Assembly: GCA_034190875.2 (NCBI GenBank)
Contig: CM067348.1
Coordinates: 23,125,475-23,189,474 of the forward strand
Length of the DNA: 64,000 bases
From: Urechis unicinctus
Lineage: Eukaryota > Annelida > Polychaeta > Xenopneusta > Urechidae
Direction: 5' to 3'
The notes beneath the pieces were generated by a model. The model was given only the letters and a program-made list of their open reading frames with translations, did not search any database and had not been told where the DNA came from. The translations under genes were made by a program, and so were the position numbers. Positions within the stretch are counted from its first letter, which is position 1. Every line of letters begins with the position of its first letter. Below are positions 51,992-63,629 of the stretch, one piece after another.

Positions 51992-54533
51992 CTATCCACC
52001 TCTTTGAGTCAAAGGGGGAGAGAGACACCTTGTTAACGTGAACCCATATATTTTATGGCAGTCACTCCTGAGCATGTTCATTCCGTGGCGAAACTGCTTT
52101 TGGGCGAACAGTGACTCCACGTACTGAGCGTGTCGTAGATGCTTCTTCACCACCACCTTCTTCACACCCTTAGCTCTTTTTATCTCGCCCTCATCAGACA
52201 TCAGGATAGAGTACATTTTAGGGCGCAAACCAACGTACTCCTTGATGGGCACACCAGCGCACTCATCCTTCATCTTACCCAGAACCTTTTTGTTTTTGTC
52301 ACTGTGCAGGGCATGAGAAGGGTCAAAGTTACTAGTGTCAAAGAGATGCCCATCCTCCCTCATATCAGCATAGACGTCAGTGGTACGGATCTCAAGCAGC
52401 AGCGAGTCTGTGTCTGTGTAAAGCAGGTTAATATTACTGTCATATCTAGCCTTCATGGTATTGTAGTAAAAGTCATACATCAAGTGCTTGGAGAGGTCCA
52501 GAATGCACATGCCACCGTAGACCGGACGGTTCAGCACTAAGCGAGTCTTGTGCATATGCAGGGCAGCTAGATCATCGTCAAACACTTTTTGTCGAGCATA
52601 GGCGGGGCTGGCCACAAGCCTACGTATTTTTTCTTTTTCCGATGAGCGCACAATCTTGACGTCGACTCGCCTCCGGAGATTCTCCATCCATTAACCAAAG
52701 ACGGAGTTATTCATAGGTTTATAGAGATCCTTCTCAAAGTCGCTGTTGGCGGCCTTGCGCAGATCTGTATTCATCCTTATGTAAGGCTCCATCCATGGAC
52801 TCTGGTCAAAGACAAGCGCACGATGAATCTTGGTGAGTCTCAACCCCAAAGACAGATATAGCTTGAGGTTCCTGTAGTGTACCACATACTTCTCCTTGTT
52901 CCGCAGGTTGGGCACCAGCTTTTCAACTCCATTTCCGGTGCTTCCCAATGCACCTAGGAGATCTTTCTGGTAGTCTGACAACCACTCATTTTGCACAAGA
53001 AGCCGCTCCGGCGCTAGGGGGTAATCGTTGTGTTCGTCATGAAGCGCAGCAGGATACTCCAAGTCAACCTCAAGAATATACCCTGTTTCAGCATCATCGG
53101 GATGGTCCTGGATCTCTAGGTTCTCAGGCCGTTCCACCCACTCAATACCCGAAGTAGGTAGGGCTTGGCTCATCGCCCACCCATACAGGTTGTTGGCATC
53201 GAGGTACTGGATATAGCTCGCTGGCTTATCGGCATAGATAAGATAGGGGACGGCAAGCTGTTTCTGCCAGTTCTGGAAGGATAATATGTTCTTCCCTTCC
53301 TCAGGCATGTCAACTCGCACAGCAGTCTGCCCGATACCCATGCACTCAAGTTTGTGCGCCAGGAGCAGTTTCTCAGTGGTGTATCCATGCAAGCATCGCT
53401 CGCAGAAGAACTTGCGGTGCTCGTACTTACTCTGGTCATACAGCAGGCGGTTCAGGTCTTCGATCTGCGTGTAATGAAACCTACCCTCCTCCTCAATCAG
53501 CATGAGGTTTATACATGGACCAGGCTGTCTGTTGATACGGTGAACGATGGTGGCCTTTCCATCCCAGCCAAAGACATTCAAGCCGCCTACTTTAGCATGT
53601 TGTTCTATCTTCTCAATCTGCGAGATAGGTGTTGGATAGTCCACGCCTTTTCCTTCTAAGAGTCTTAAGAGCGGCTTAATGTTATATTTCGACGACGACG
53701 TCGCTGCGGGTTCTTGGCAACCGGGTGCAGAGCCGCTTCAATGGAATATAGAACGCAGTGTGGGTCGTTTGTGTTTTTTTAACGTTTCTAATTGCCTTCT
53801 TTACCGCCAGCTTTCTCGGCAGTTTCAGGTAGGAGCCACCTTTCAATGGCTGGTAGTTGGCAATATCAATCCACAGAGTTGTGACCGCCTGAAACTCCCA
53901 GCCAGAACCTTGGTTGGTCCACTTCTCCAACTGCTCTTGGATATTAGCATTGCACTGGTCCAGCTCATCGTTAATATCTTCTAGGGAGAGAACCACCTGT
54001 TGCTTATTATGCAATACAGGCTCAAAATACTCAGTGCTGTCATCATCGGCGTGCTTGGAGAGTCTTACCTTAAGGGCAAACTGACACTTGATTCCACCTA
54101 GCTCTTCCAGCTCACCAGTCAAAACTTTATGCATCTTCCGACGCATGCCCTTAAAGAACATCATAAGGTCCGAGCTAAGGGGGTGAGACTCAGGAACGTT
54201 CATCACCAATCCACGCAAATAGTTTTTAACAGCCCACTTAGTCTTCTTGAAGGCAAGACGCGCTCTGGGGACTGGGGACTGGGTTGTGGGGATGCGTGGG
54301 GCAGGGACAGGTCTGCGTGGGGCAGGGACTGGTCTGCGTGGAGCAGAAGTGGGGACAGGGGTGCGTGCCACCCCAGCCTTTAATCTAGCCAACATCTCAT
54401 TGTATGTACGGTCATATTCATTACGCACTTGGAGTGCTTTGAGTGCAGCCTTAGAGCGTGGATAAGGAGGCTGAAAACCGTGAATTGAAACATAATCGTT
54501 TTGGGCTTCACGTGCTCGCTGATTATGAGTCAT
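51992..54533 (-). pseudogene. Protein-primed type B DNA polymerase (fossil)
   Basis: Parts in order on the minus strand are a basic N-terminal region with ANYQPLKGGSYLKLPRKLA, a zinc-ribbon-like segment (FFCERCLHGYTTEKLLLAHK), the palm block LDANNLYGWAMSQ, MNNSVFGKTMENL, and the catalytic YTDTDS motif. This is the Polinton-type family B polymerase that copies the element. The gene is a fossil with about two breaks. Confidence 0.85.
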
Positions 54534-54819
54534 GTTTACTATACAGTTCCATTAGTCTAAAAGGGAATTCGTTGATACACAAAAGGCAACAACAATACAG
54601 CGAGCGGACTTTGACCTATGCAGTAAACACCCGTCTCTGACAAGGTGCCAAGCTTCGTCGCACATAGGCGCCGCCAAACCATGTTGTTGACAGCGCCACA
54701 AGATTTCTATTTTTATTCAGTGGGGAATCCCCGTTCAGTGGCGCCGACTGGCGTGTCCCCAGCTATAGGCCGTTGTGAAACAATTTTTTGGGGCAAGACG
54801 AAGACAACTGTGGTTGACT
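54534..54819. other. Gap between PolB and Cys-rich ORF
   Basis: No gene was recognised in this stretch, which probably includes the promoter region for PolB. Confidence 0.4.
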
Positions 54820-54999
54820 TTATCCTACCTTATTATTTTTTATAGCCTTCTGACAACCCGTACAAAGACGATTAATCACACCATGTTTTATCTTATATCT
54901 GTGTAATCCACAAAACTCTTGCTCTTGCGTACAGGGCCTGTTACAGGGGACTTTCTTTCCGAGCAATATCCATGGGCACTTATTGTCAAATACTACCAT
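54820..54999 (-). CDS. Cys-rich zinc-binding-like protein, 59 aa
   Basis: A complete small frame runs from ATG at 54999 to TAA at 54820. It begins MVVFDNKCPWILLGKKVPC and continues NRPCTQEQEFCGLH. Metal-ligand candidates are C8, C19, C23, C30, H33, C46 and C49 (a final CTGC pair), enough for one or two zinc sites. It sits between PolB and integrase. Small Cys-rich proteins with a GKxVPCxxPC-like motif occur in related viral elements, but I cannot name a function. Confidence 0.5.
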   Translation of the reverse strand: MVVFDNKCPWILLGKKVPCNRPCTQEQEFCGLHRYKIKHGVINRLCTGCQKAIKNNKVG

Positions 55000-55025
55000 T
55001 GTTATATATATAGATATCTATTAGT

Positions 55026-56021
55026 CTAATTGATAATACCGTCTAGCGGCAACTGGGTATCGGACGGCACCACAAACAACTCCTCGTTTACAAAACCACG
55101 GAGAGGTCCATCCAGCAAATAGTATAGTACAGGCTCACCAGATTTAGTGACAGAGCTTCCAATCCGGTAAACATTGAGTGACCACACAGGGTCAGTGGCC
55201 CGCCGCCGGTGGTCTTGCTCTGCCTCACCAGGCTGGTAGAGGTAGCAAACGCCAACATCAGAGGGAAGCTTTTGCTCTTTGACTCCCAGAGGGCGCCCTG
55301 GTACGACTGCAGAGGGTTTTTGTGCAACTCGTTTTGCCTTTATAGCATCTTTAGGTTTTTTCCCAGTCAAGCGGGTCACCTCATTATTTATCGCAGAGAC
55401 TACAGCCTGCAGTCGAGAAACCCACTCAGTCGATCGTTTTCCAGTATCCCTTAACTCTACGGCATACTGGTGACCAAAGAGTCGTTCAGCAAGGGTTCGG
55501 TTAAAGCGTTCTACTATACCCTGGTCTCGATGGATATTCACACGGCCACGCCTGACTGATACTCCATGTTTTACTAACAGCTGATTCGCTGCACCCATAA
55601 ACTCCCGTCCGGGGTCCACCTGAAGTAGTTTAGGCCAATGCAGCGGTCCTCGTTTGTATATCCTCTCAAGCGCACCTGCGACCTCCTTAGCCTCTTTTGT
55701 AGTCAATGGCTCAGCCGCTTTGTAGCGCGAGGCCACATCAACCAATGTTAGGGCATACTTATAAGTGCGGCGCTTCACAACGTCATGAGGAAGGAATAAG
55801 AGATCGGCTTGGTGAACCTCATTAGGGACAGGGACATCAAACTTTGGCCTGGGAATGTGTTTTGGCACCGGCAGGTAGATTTGCCATATAGCTTGCTTTG
55901 TTAGCCACCCCCTGGCAACTTCCTCAGAAACCCTCGCTTCTGTTGCAAGCTTCTTGATAGCTGTAATGCCTTTCCAGTATCCCTTAGGACTATAGTAGAT
56001 CTTTTGCATGCGACGATCCAT
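55026..56021 (-). CDS. Polinton-like DDE integrase, 331 aa
   Basis: The frame looks whole. An N-terminal helical region (SEEVARGWLTKQAIWQIYLP) precedes the catalytic core with HQADLLFL (first Asp), LLQVDPGREF (second Asp) and DQGIVERFNRTLAERL (Glu), the last pair about 34 residues apart as in retroviral-type integrases. A C-terminal region (VWSLNVYRIG, then LRGFVNEELFVVP) resembles the SH3-like or chromo-like tail. It would cut the element ends and join them to host DNA. It is part of an element that is broken overall. Confidence 0.85.
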   Translation of the reverse strand: MDRRMQKIYYSPKGYWKGITAIKKLATEARVSEEVARGWLTKQAIWQIYLPVPKHIPRPKFDVPVPNEVHQADLLFLPHDVVKRRTYKYALTLVDVASRYKAAEPLTTKEAKEVAGALERIYKRGPLHWPKLLQVDPGREFMGAANQLLVKHGVSVRRGRVNIHRDQGIVERFNRTLAERLFGHQYAVELRDTGKRSTEWVSRLQAVVSAINNEVTRLTGKKPKDAIKAKRVAQKPSAVVPGRPLGVKEQKLPSDVGVCYLYQPGEAEQDHRRRATDPVWSLNVYRIGSSVTKSGEPVLYYLLDGPLRGFVNEELFVVPSDTQLPLDGIIN

Positions 56022-56051
56022 ATACAGAAAACGTTCGAGTCTCCAAATGAC

Positions 56052-56474
56052 CTACTTAGCAAGCCTGTATGCAACCAGCCCAGTCGCAGCCATACCCAGT
56101 ATAATGAACGCCACCTCACGCCCCCTCTGTTCATCTGAGGGCTCGTAGCAGTCTGAAAGTTGCGGCTCAGAGCCCAACGGGTCGACGGTTTTATTCGTAG
56201 TCAGGGAGTACTCACGCATAGCCTCGTCCGCATCCTTAAAAGTATGCTCGGCGTGCCCCTGGCGGCGTAGTTGCTCATTGATGAAGTCTAAGCGCTCAGT
56301 TCTCTTCTTGGCCCATGCTGCCTGAGCAGATTGAAGCTGCTCGATTGCCATATCATGGCGTTTACGTTCCGCGTCCACTTGGCTGCCTCGTAATTTAGAG
56401 AATAAAAAGTTGCTCCCAGAGAATGCAAGGTCATTAACAAAAGCTCCCCCAACAAGTAGCGCGAGTGTGGCCAT
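56052..56474 (-). CDS. Small membrane protein, 140 aa (unknown)
   Basis: The N-terminus is hydrophobic (MATLALLVGGAFVNDLAF), the middle is a charged, probably coiled-coil helix (EQLQSAQAAWAKKRTERLDF), and the C-terminus is a membrane segment (FIILGMAATGLVAYRLAK). Its ATG overlaps the stop of the next gene upstream (TAATG at 56474), which suggests coupled expression. I recall similar proteins beside integrase in cnidarian and molluscan elements, with no known function. Confidence 0.55.
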   Translation of the reverse strand: MATLALLVGGAFVNDLAFSGSNFLFSKLRGSQVDAERKRHDMAIEQLQSAQAAWAKKRTERLDFINEQLRRQGHAEHTFKDADEAMREYSLTTNKTVDPLGSEPQLSDCYEPSDEQRGREVAFIILGMAATGLVAYRLAK

Positions 56475-56713
56475 TACTTCAGTATATCAACTGGTAAGAT
56501 TCCTTGTTTAATTAGCATATCCTTTGTGGCCATAGCTAGTGATACATCAGAAACAGCCATAGCCAGGTCCCGTGGGGTGAAATCAAGACGTGGCACCCCG
56601 CCACCCAGAGCCATCTTAGCAAGCTTGGCATAACCTATTGAAATACCGGAAACAACTACACTGTGGTACAGAGCGTTGACGAGCATTTTTCCATCAGTAA
56701 TTGGTGTTGTCAT
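56474..56713 (-). CDS. Small hydrophobic protein, 79 aa (unknown)
   Basis: The frame runs MTTPITDGKMLVNALYHSVV to KDMLIKQGILPVDILK. Its middle contains hydrophobic helices (SGISIGYAKLAKMAL, MAVSDVSLAMATKDML). The pattern ALYHS...AMATKD.LIKQGI..DI recurs, from memory, in many cnidarian and molluscan hypothetical proteins, so it is probably a conserved element protein. It overlaps its downstream neighbour by one base. Confidence 0.55.
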   Translation of the reverse strand: MTTPITDGKMLVNALYHSVVVSGISIGYAKLAKMALGGGVPRLDFTPRDLAMAVSDVSLAMATKDMLIKQGILPVDILK

Positions 56714-56714
56714 C

Positions 56715-57003
56715 TTATTCCATATAAAACGGATCCTTTAAATGAGCGTCTGGAGGCTTTTGTACCACAACCTGTTTAGGGTGTGAGGCTACCATCTGGT
56801 GCCTGTAGCAATACAATGCAAACACGCCAACACCGCCGACAACCAAAGGCACAGCCCATGTTGGCCACGTCCACCTTTCCAGAGGTTTGCTCGTTGATAT
56901 TGGCTCGACAGCTTCGTCTCTACCATCTGTAAGCGCTGCCTTAGCCTCTCGGAGCTCTCTCAGAAGCTTATTTTGATTGGCTTTTCGAGCTGCAGCACCC
57001 TTT
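56715..57003 (-). CDS. Short single-pass membrane protein frame
   Basis: An open frame of about 95 codons ends two bases before the ATG of the 79-aa gene. It has a charged helix (NKLLRELREAKAAL), a membrane segment (WAVPLVVGGVGVFALYCY) and a short tail ending DPFYME. A start codon is not clear; the 22-bp tandem repeat at 57007-57083 lies where one would be expected. Confidence 0.4.
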
Positions 57004-57006
57004 CGT

Positions 57007-57083
57007 CATGCTATAGCGGAGTTAAGCACATGCTATAGCGGAGTTAAGCACATGCTATATCAGAGTTAAACACATACTATAGC
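57007..57083. repeat. 22-bp tandem repeat, 3-4 copies
   Basis: Copies of CATGCTATAGCGGAGTTAAG with diverging later copies span the junction between two element genes, covering the 3' end of the 223-aa frame. Confidence 0.9.
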
Positions 57084-57748
57084 GCCGAAGTGATGTCTTC
57101 CTCTCCACCGGCCCCTGTTGTTTCGGTGCTTGTTTTTCCAAATTGACAGTGCTTAACTGTTGTTAAAGCCGCAGTTAAGGGAGCTAAAAACATACCATAG
57201 CGATGATAAAGCTCACAAGTGGCAGTGCTTAGCGCGTGTCCAACAAACGGATCCGTCTTGAGGTCTGTAATTAGCCTTGGCTGGTGTTCTGGTGGGATTG
57301 GTAGAAACATACAAGCAATACCTGAGTACAGCTGTAGCAGTGTCTGACCTAGAGTGCGCGTCATGCTAGCGCCTAGCCGAGACTCGTATCTCACATACAG
57401 CTTTATGATCTCTTCATCAGACATTGATTGAACCTGGTCAATTGTAAGGTGCTTCAAACCAAGGTACTGACGGGCCTGACCACCGGCTATGACGGCAGCA
57501 AGCCTATCTCTCTTAGAAGACATATCTACACTAGGGATGCAACTAGGTTCCGCTCCCCCAGACTTTGTCTCCACTAAGCTAGTCGAGTCCTGTTCAAGGA
57601 GTTTATCAATAATGGTATCAGGATCCATGAATATACGTATACGCCTTCGAGCTTCAAAATACTGCACCGCTACCCAGATGAAGAAACCTAAATTGATTAC
57701 TGAGGCAGCGGCTGCTATCAAGGCCAATATCACTTCAATCGACGGCAT
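57077..57748 (-). CDS. Membrane-anchored protein, 223 aa (unknown)
   Basis: An N-terminal membrane helix (IEVILALIAAAASVINLGFF) is followed by a basic segment and a soluble domain containing MSDEEIIKLYVRYESRLGAS and a GQTLLQLYSGIACMFLPI segment. Its start overlaps the ATPase-like frame by about 14 bases, as in compact viral gene blocks. I recall similar proteins in cnidarian and molluscan elements. A structural role (minor capsid or membrane protein) is a guess. Confidence 0.55.
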   Translation of the reverse strand: MPSIEVILALIAAAASVINLGFFIWVAVQYFEARRRIRIFMDPDTIIDKLLEQDSTSLVETKSGGAEPSCIPSVDMSSKRDRLAAVIAGGQARQYLGLKHLTIDQVQSMSDEEIIKLYVRYESRLGASMTRTLGQTLLQLYSGIACMFLPIPPEHQPRLITDLKTDPFVGHALSTATCELYHRYGMFLAPLTAALTTVKHCQFGKTSTETTGAGGEEDITSAL

Positions 57749-58014
57749 ATGCAGTAGGCTGATCAGTCTTCAGCAGCAGTTTTGCGTGCTTGGTCTTTGC
57801 TAGTAGTTGGCGTACTGTGGCACGTTCCTCCTTTGTTGGAATTACATCATTTTCACGTAAGGCGTCTTCAAACGAGTCACGGTCCGTGGTGTGAAAGAGC
57901 ACCATCCAGCGAGTCTGCTCACGTAAGTCCTTCAGCACAGAGTTTTACTTTTGGGTGAGGACCCAGACACTTTGCTGCGCACGGCGGCCGCTAAAGGCCA
58001 GTTCGGATAACATG
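57735..58014 (-). pseudogene. Packaging-ATPase-like part (fossil)
   Basis: The residues ELAFSGRRAQQSVWVLTQ, then LKDLREQTRWMVLFHT, then RDSFEDALRENDVIP and LAKTKHAKLLLKTDQP match, from memory, the segment after Walker B in A32/FtsK-like packaging ATPases of cnidarian and molluscan Polinton-like elements. The Walker motifs are not seen in the window. A LINE lies immediately beyond it. The part is a fossil. Confidence 0.5.
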
Positions 58015-58568
58015 TCTTTCTTCTTGGTTAGGGACCCCCAGTGGGTGCGGGGGTAGAATAGGCCTACTGTATCCTCCTGCATGTCGTAAGAGGCGACTAA
58101 TAGGGGGCAACCTGTTGGCCGTGGGTTGCGACTCGTGTCGGTGGAAGATGGAATCCTGGTGGTTGAGTGGAGCGGTCCTTGCGAGGGCTATATCTGCAAC
58201 ACACCACTTTGGCCCGGATTTCACCTAGACGAGAGGCTGGAATGGCCTGGTCCAGTCAATCGGCTTGTGGTGACATGCCATGGGATATTTGTTTTCATTA
58301 CTTACTGCTTTTTCATTCCACTTCTTGTCATTCATTCTTATCCACATGGTTTTTTCCCTTTTCTTTTTCATTTATCCCTGGCGGCTGCTTAACAGGTCAA
58401 TTGAGTTGATGTGTGAACAGCTCTTTGAGCTTTTTACTATTAATTTGAGTATTACACTGGTGTATCCCTGGCGTCATGTGTGCTGGTTGAGCCGCACACC
58501 GCTGACGCCCCCATGTTTGGCTCCATGGTGGGTGGGGAGCACCAGTGAAGAAATTTTATCATAATATC

Positions 58569-59806
58569 ATGGCTCATAAACAAACTCAAGAAAGATTATC
58601 TTCTAAACGGACTAGACCCAATGAAACGGACTCTGACTCGGACAAAGATCTTTGCTCCTCATGGCCAAGATTCTTGGTTTTAACTTCTTCTAATCCAGAG
58701 AGACCCTTGACATCTCTAAGTCCTTTTGCAATTAGTAAAGGGATTGAGGGGTTGGCTGGTGTCGCCAAAAACATTAGGAAAATACAGTCTGGCAGCTTGC
58801 TTGTTGAAGTTGATCGACCCAGCCACGCGAGTTGCCTACTGAAATCAGTACTTCTCGCGGGCATTCCAATGCAAGTCACCCCTCACCGAACCCTCAACAC
58901 CAAAAGAGGAGTAATTCGATGTTTTGATTTGAAAGAATGCGAGGTCTCTGAAATTATTAACGAGTTAAAACCACAAAGGGTAATCGATGCCAAAAAAATC
59001 ACCGCAATGGGACTCGACAAGCCACGGGGACGGTTATCCTGACCTTTGACAGCTCTGAATTGCCTAAAGCTGTCAAGGTCGGATACTTGAATGTCTCCGT
59101 GGACCCCTACATCCCAAACCCCTTGCGCTGCTTCAAGTGCCAACGTTACGGACATGGTAATTCAACCTGCAAAAGAACTGCAGCATGTGCGAAGTGTGGA
59201 CAGGAGGACCATAAGGAAGATGACTGCCTGCAGACCACCAAATGTATCAATTGCTCAGGGGACCACCCAGCATTCTCTAGGTTGTGTCCTACATGGATCA
59301 AGGAAAAACAAATCCAAACGATCCGACACACCAGAGACATCTCGTTCCCTGAGGCACGAAAGATAGTGGAGGCACATCAGGGCACCAAACCCTGTTATGC
59401 TAGCGCTGTCAAAAAGGCCACAGTGTCAGTCGACACCCAGACCGACTACACGTGGCCAAATGGCAGCGCCCAGCCAAAAATGGTGACCATTGATGTGCCA
59501 AAACCTGCTACTACTACCAAGAAGGCAAAAGATATGTCAACGCAGTGCAGTCCTCCTGTCCATCCTACTGTTTACAAAAAACCCGATGAGACTAGTAAAA
59601 AAACTGAAACAGTAATAACTAAAGTAAAAACTCATAATCATAGACCTCCTAAGGGATCCAAGGATCCCATAAAATTGCATAATAAATACGGCAGCCTAGA
59701 GGAGATGGACATTGACAGTGTCCGTCTTCCCTCTAAACCCACATCTGCCCCTAACAGCCCAAGGCGGAAGCCTCGGGCTTCAACCAATCTCCCCAATGTC
59801 ACCTAG
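58569..59806 (+). pseudogene. LINE ORF1 (zinc-knuckle RNA-binding protein)
   Basis: The frame from ATG 58569 (or 58545) encodes an RRM-like region (NIRKIQSGSLLVEVDR), then shifts by one base near a G-run at about 59025. The downstream frame carries three zinc knuckles: CFKCQRYGHGNSTC, CAKCGQEDHKEDDC and CINCSGDHPAFSRLC. A Lys/Thr-rich tail ends at TAG 59804-59806. This protein binds the LINE RNA to form the retrotransposition particle. Confidence 0.85.
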
Positions 59807-62800
59807 CATCATCCAATGGAACTGTCGAGGATTTCGGTCCAACTATGACGAACTCAAATCTCTTTTGTATGACCATCAACCTATTGCTGTTAGCCTTCAG
59901 GAAACTTTCTTGAAGGAGACTGATCAAATGTCAATGAGAGGGTATACCATGTATAATAAAACAACTTTATCACAAAGAGACGGAAGAGCTGTGGGAGGGG
60001 CATCTGTGCTTGTTAAAGACGGTGTCCCCCATGAACCCATTTCTCTTGACACGCCTCTTCAGGCTATAGCCATTAGAATTACCCTCCACAAAACCATCAC
60101 TTTGTGCTCTCTGTACCTACCACCAAGCTACAAGATTTTACAGAGAGACATTGATCATTTGATCAGTCAACTTCCATCCCCACTTTTGCTGCTTGGCGAT
60201 TTCAATGCCCACAGCGATTTATGGGGATGTGAGGACACCAACGACAGTGGTCATAAGATGGAGAATTTCATCATACAAAATGATCTTGCTATATTAAATA
60301 ATAAATCTAAAACTTATCTCCATCCTGGAACCGGATCTTTCTCTGCCATAGACCTTAGCCTCTGCTCTCCATCTCTTTTGATGGAATTTGATTGGGAAGT
60401 TGGTCAGGACCAGTGTGGAAGTGACCACTTTCCAATATTTTTAAATATCAATAGGCCTATGCCCGCTGAGCGGGTATCCAAATGGAAACTCCATAAGGTC
60501 AACTGGCCGAATTTTACTTCTATGTGCAGAGACATTATCAACAAAGATACTTTAGAAAATATTGATGAAGATCCGGTATCCTTTTTTACAGAATCAATAA
60601 TTAATATAGCCACACAAAATGTACCGAAATCCTCGACGGATTCTAAACGGATATATAAACCACGGTTTTCTGATGCATGCCGTGACGCTGTCAAAGAGCG
60701 CAAACGGGCACTGTACAGGTTCAAAATGCGGCCCACTGAGGCCAACAAAAACCTGTACAAAGTAGCCCGAGCCAAAGCTCGACGCGTCATCAAAAGCAGC
60801 AAGCGTGAGTCTTGGCACGATTTTGTTTCGAAATTAAACAGCAAGACTTCCACGGAAATGGCATGGGACATGGTTCGTAGGATTAGGGGAAAGCAAAATG
60901 ACAACACTCTCTCACATCTGGTTAAACCAGATGGTTCCAAAGCCTCCAATTTGAAGGACATTGTCAATACTCTAGGCGATGCCTTCCAAAAGAATTCCTC
61001 TGCCAATAATTATAGTACCAAATTTCAAAAATTTAAACATCATCGGGAATGAAACATTCCTAATTTTAATTCAAATAACCATGAAAATTACAACTCTCTT
61101 TTTACACTAAAGGAGTTGGAGGATTCGATACATAAATCGAATGACACAGCTAGTGGACCCGATGACGTACACTATCAATTTTTAAAACACCTTCCAGAGG
61201 AATCACTTGAAGTACTTTTAGACATTTTTAATGGAATCTGGGAATCTGGAACATTCCCAGATGGTTGGAGAGAGGCTATAGTTATCCCGATACCCAAGCC
61301 AGGGAAGGATAACACCATTCCTACGAACTATCGTCCCATTGCCTTAACGAGCTGCATCTGTAAAACGATGGAGAAAATGATAAACAGCCGCCTGGTATGG
61401 TTTCTTGAAAGAAACCAACTAATTTCCAGGTACCAGAGCGGTTTCCGTCACACACGTAGCACGACGGATCACCTGGTCCGTCTTGAAAGTTTTATACGTG
61501 ACGGTTTTGTGAGGGGGGAACATGTGGTGTCGGTCTTCTTCGATATGGAGAAGGCCTATGACACCACATGGAAACATGGAATCCTGTCGGATTTGAGCAA
61601 TATGGGCCTTAAAGGCCGCATGCCTGTTTTTATCAAAAATTTTCTTGAGAACCGAATTTTTAAAGTCCGTGCTGGCACCACCCTTTCTGATACTTGTGAT
61701 CAGGAGATGGGGGTCCCACAGGGAAGTATTTTATCCGTTACACTTTTTAATATCAAAATTAATAGTATAGTTAATGTCATCAAGCCAGGTGTGGATTGTT
61801 CACTCTACGTGGATGATTTTTTGATTTATTTTAAATCGAAAAAAATATGAGCACAATTGAGAGGCAGCTTCAACTTAGCCTCAATAACATCCAAAAATGG
61901 GCGGATGAAAACGGATTTAAATTCTCGAAATCAAAAACTGTCTGTATGCATTTTTGCAACAAAAGAAATATCCATCCAGACACAGTTCTCACCCTTGATG
62001 GCAATGTTATTCCTGTGGTAGAAGAAACCAAGTTTCTTGGAATAATTTTTGACAGGAAGCTCAATTTTAAAGCTCACATTTCTTACCTGCGTAAGAAATG
62101 TTTTAGAGCAATCAATCTTTTAAAGATGTTGTCCAATACTGATTGGGGCGCGGACCGGAAAGTCCTTTTACGGCTTTACCGGTCACTAGTGCGCTCCAAG
62201 TTGGACTATGGCTCTTTTATATATGGTGCTGCCCGTCGCTCATATCTAAGAAAATTGGATACTGTCCAAAACCAAGCTCTGAGGCTTTGCCTCGGGGCTT
62301 TCAGAACCTCTCCCATTCCCAGTCTACATGTGGAAACCAACGAGGCACCACTTGGGGTTCGAAGGAAGCAGCTTGCCATTCAGTATGCCTTACGCATAAG
62401 GTCCAACCCCAAGAATCCAGCATTTGATGCTGTTTTTAATCCTGATAATATCCATTTTTATGAGAGTAGGCCGAATGCTATCCCTTCGTTTGGTCTGCGT
62501 ATCAGAGAATCGCTGTATGGGTCATGCTCTAACTTGAATGCAGTGGCGGTTGAGACTGTGCCAGTGTCTCCCCCATGGCAATTGAAAACCCCAACAGTGG
62601 ATAAATCGCTGACAACCAACACGAAGGGATCTCACGAGCCTGATTTTTTCCTTCACCAATTTAGAGAGATAAAGGATAAATATTCGGACCGTTCTGCCCT
62701 TTACACAGACGGTTCGAAAGAAGACAATAAAATTGGAGCTGCAGCCATTATGGGGAAATGTGTTTTTAACATGAGCCTACCACCTCCACTGTCAATTTTC

Positions 62801-63493
62801 CACGCTGAGCTTAAAGCTCTTTCCATTGCACTTGGACTTATTGCCAAATCCAGTAAAAAGCGTTTCGTTGTATTTTCCGACTCACTGTCTGCCCTGGAGG
62901 CAATCACAGGGAGTAATTTACGTAATGGTTTTATTTTAAATGTTGTGCTTTTATATTCTCAATTGACAGATCGTGGCAAGGATATTTTGTTTGTATGGGT
63001 ACCAAGCCATGTTGGTATCCCTGGTAATGAAAGGGCAGACAGAGCTGCCAAGGAAGCCCTCAACATGAATGTGACTGAGGTTAAAGTCCCCTTTACAGAC
63101 TTTAAACCTCAAGTCGTCCAATTTTTTAAACAGAAATGGCAGGACCAGTGGGATGAATCCATCCCAAACAAACTTCACGAAATTCAGCCCTTACTTGGGG
63201 AGTGGCCACAGAGCTGCAGAGAGAGCAGAAGAGAGGAGGTTATTCTTGCTCGCGCTCGTATAGGACACACCTATACAACTCATGCCTTTCTACTAAGGGA
63301 TGAGCCCATCCCTGAATGCATTCCTTGTCAATGTACCTACACCGTCAAGCACATTCTCATCGAATGTGCTGATTTGATTTTGATCCGAAATCGCTTCTTC
63401 CGGGTTCAAACCCTTTCAGAATTGTTTGAAAGGGTGAATCCATCCAAGATACTTGGATTCATAAGAGAAATTGGACTTTTCTATAGATTTTAG
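59796..63493 (+). pseudogene. LINE ORF2: endonuclease, reverse transcriptase, RNase H
   Basis: ORF2 starts at ATG 59796, inside the last codons of ORF1. The APE-type endonuclease has WNCRGFRSN, LQETFLKE, LLLGDFNAHSDLWG and GSDHFPI. The RT has IPIPKPGKDNTIPTNYRPIA, FFDMEKAYDTTWKHGIL, MGVPQGSILS and catalytic YVDD near 61806. RNase H has YTDGSKED (62703), HAELKALSIAL, FSDSLSALEA and WVPSHVGIPGNERADRAA, keeping the D-E-D-D set. A CxxC...HxxxxC finger lies near the end (CIPCQC, then HILIEC). A TGA at 61050-61052 and a frame offset near 61845 break it; otherwise it is intact. Confidence 0.92.
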
Positions 63494-63629
63494 ACCATAC
63501 AATTCTCAAATTATTATATATAATTCAATTAATATAATTCAATTAATACTAATGGGTTTAATTTTTAGTTAGTTTTAACCCTTGATTCCTTCTTATCCTT
63601 TCGTACTCGTATTTACCCCTCCTTAAGTA

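Noticed and set aside
53679-53984. A plus-strand 101-codon frame
   Set aside because: It is antisense to the PolB gene and shows no family motif.
60404-61006. A 200-codon minus-strand frame
   Set aside because: It is the antisense shadow of the LINE endonuclease region.
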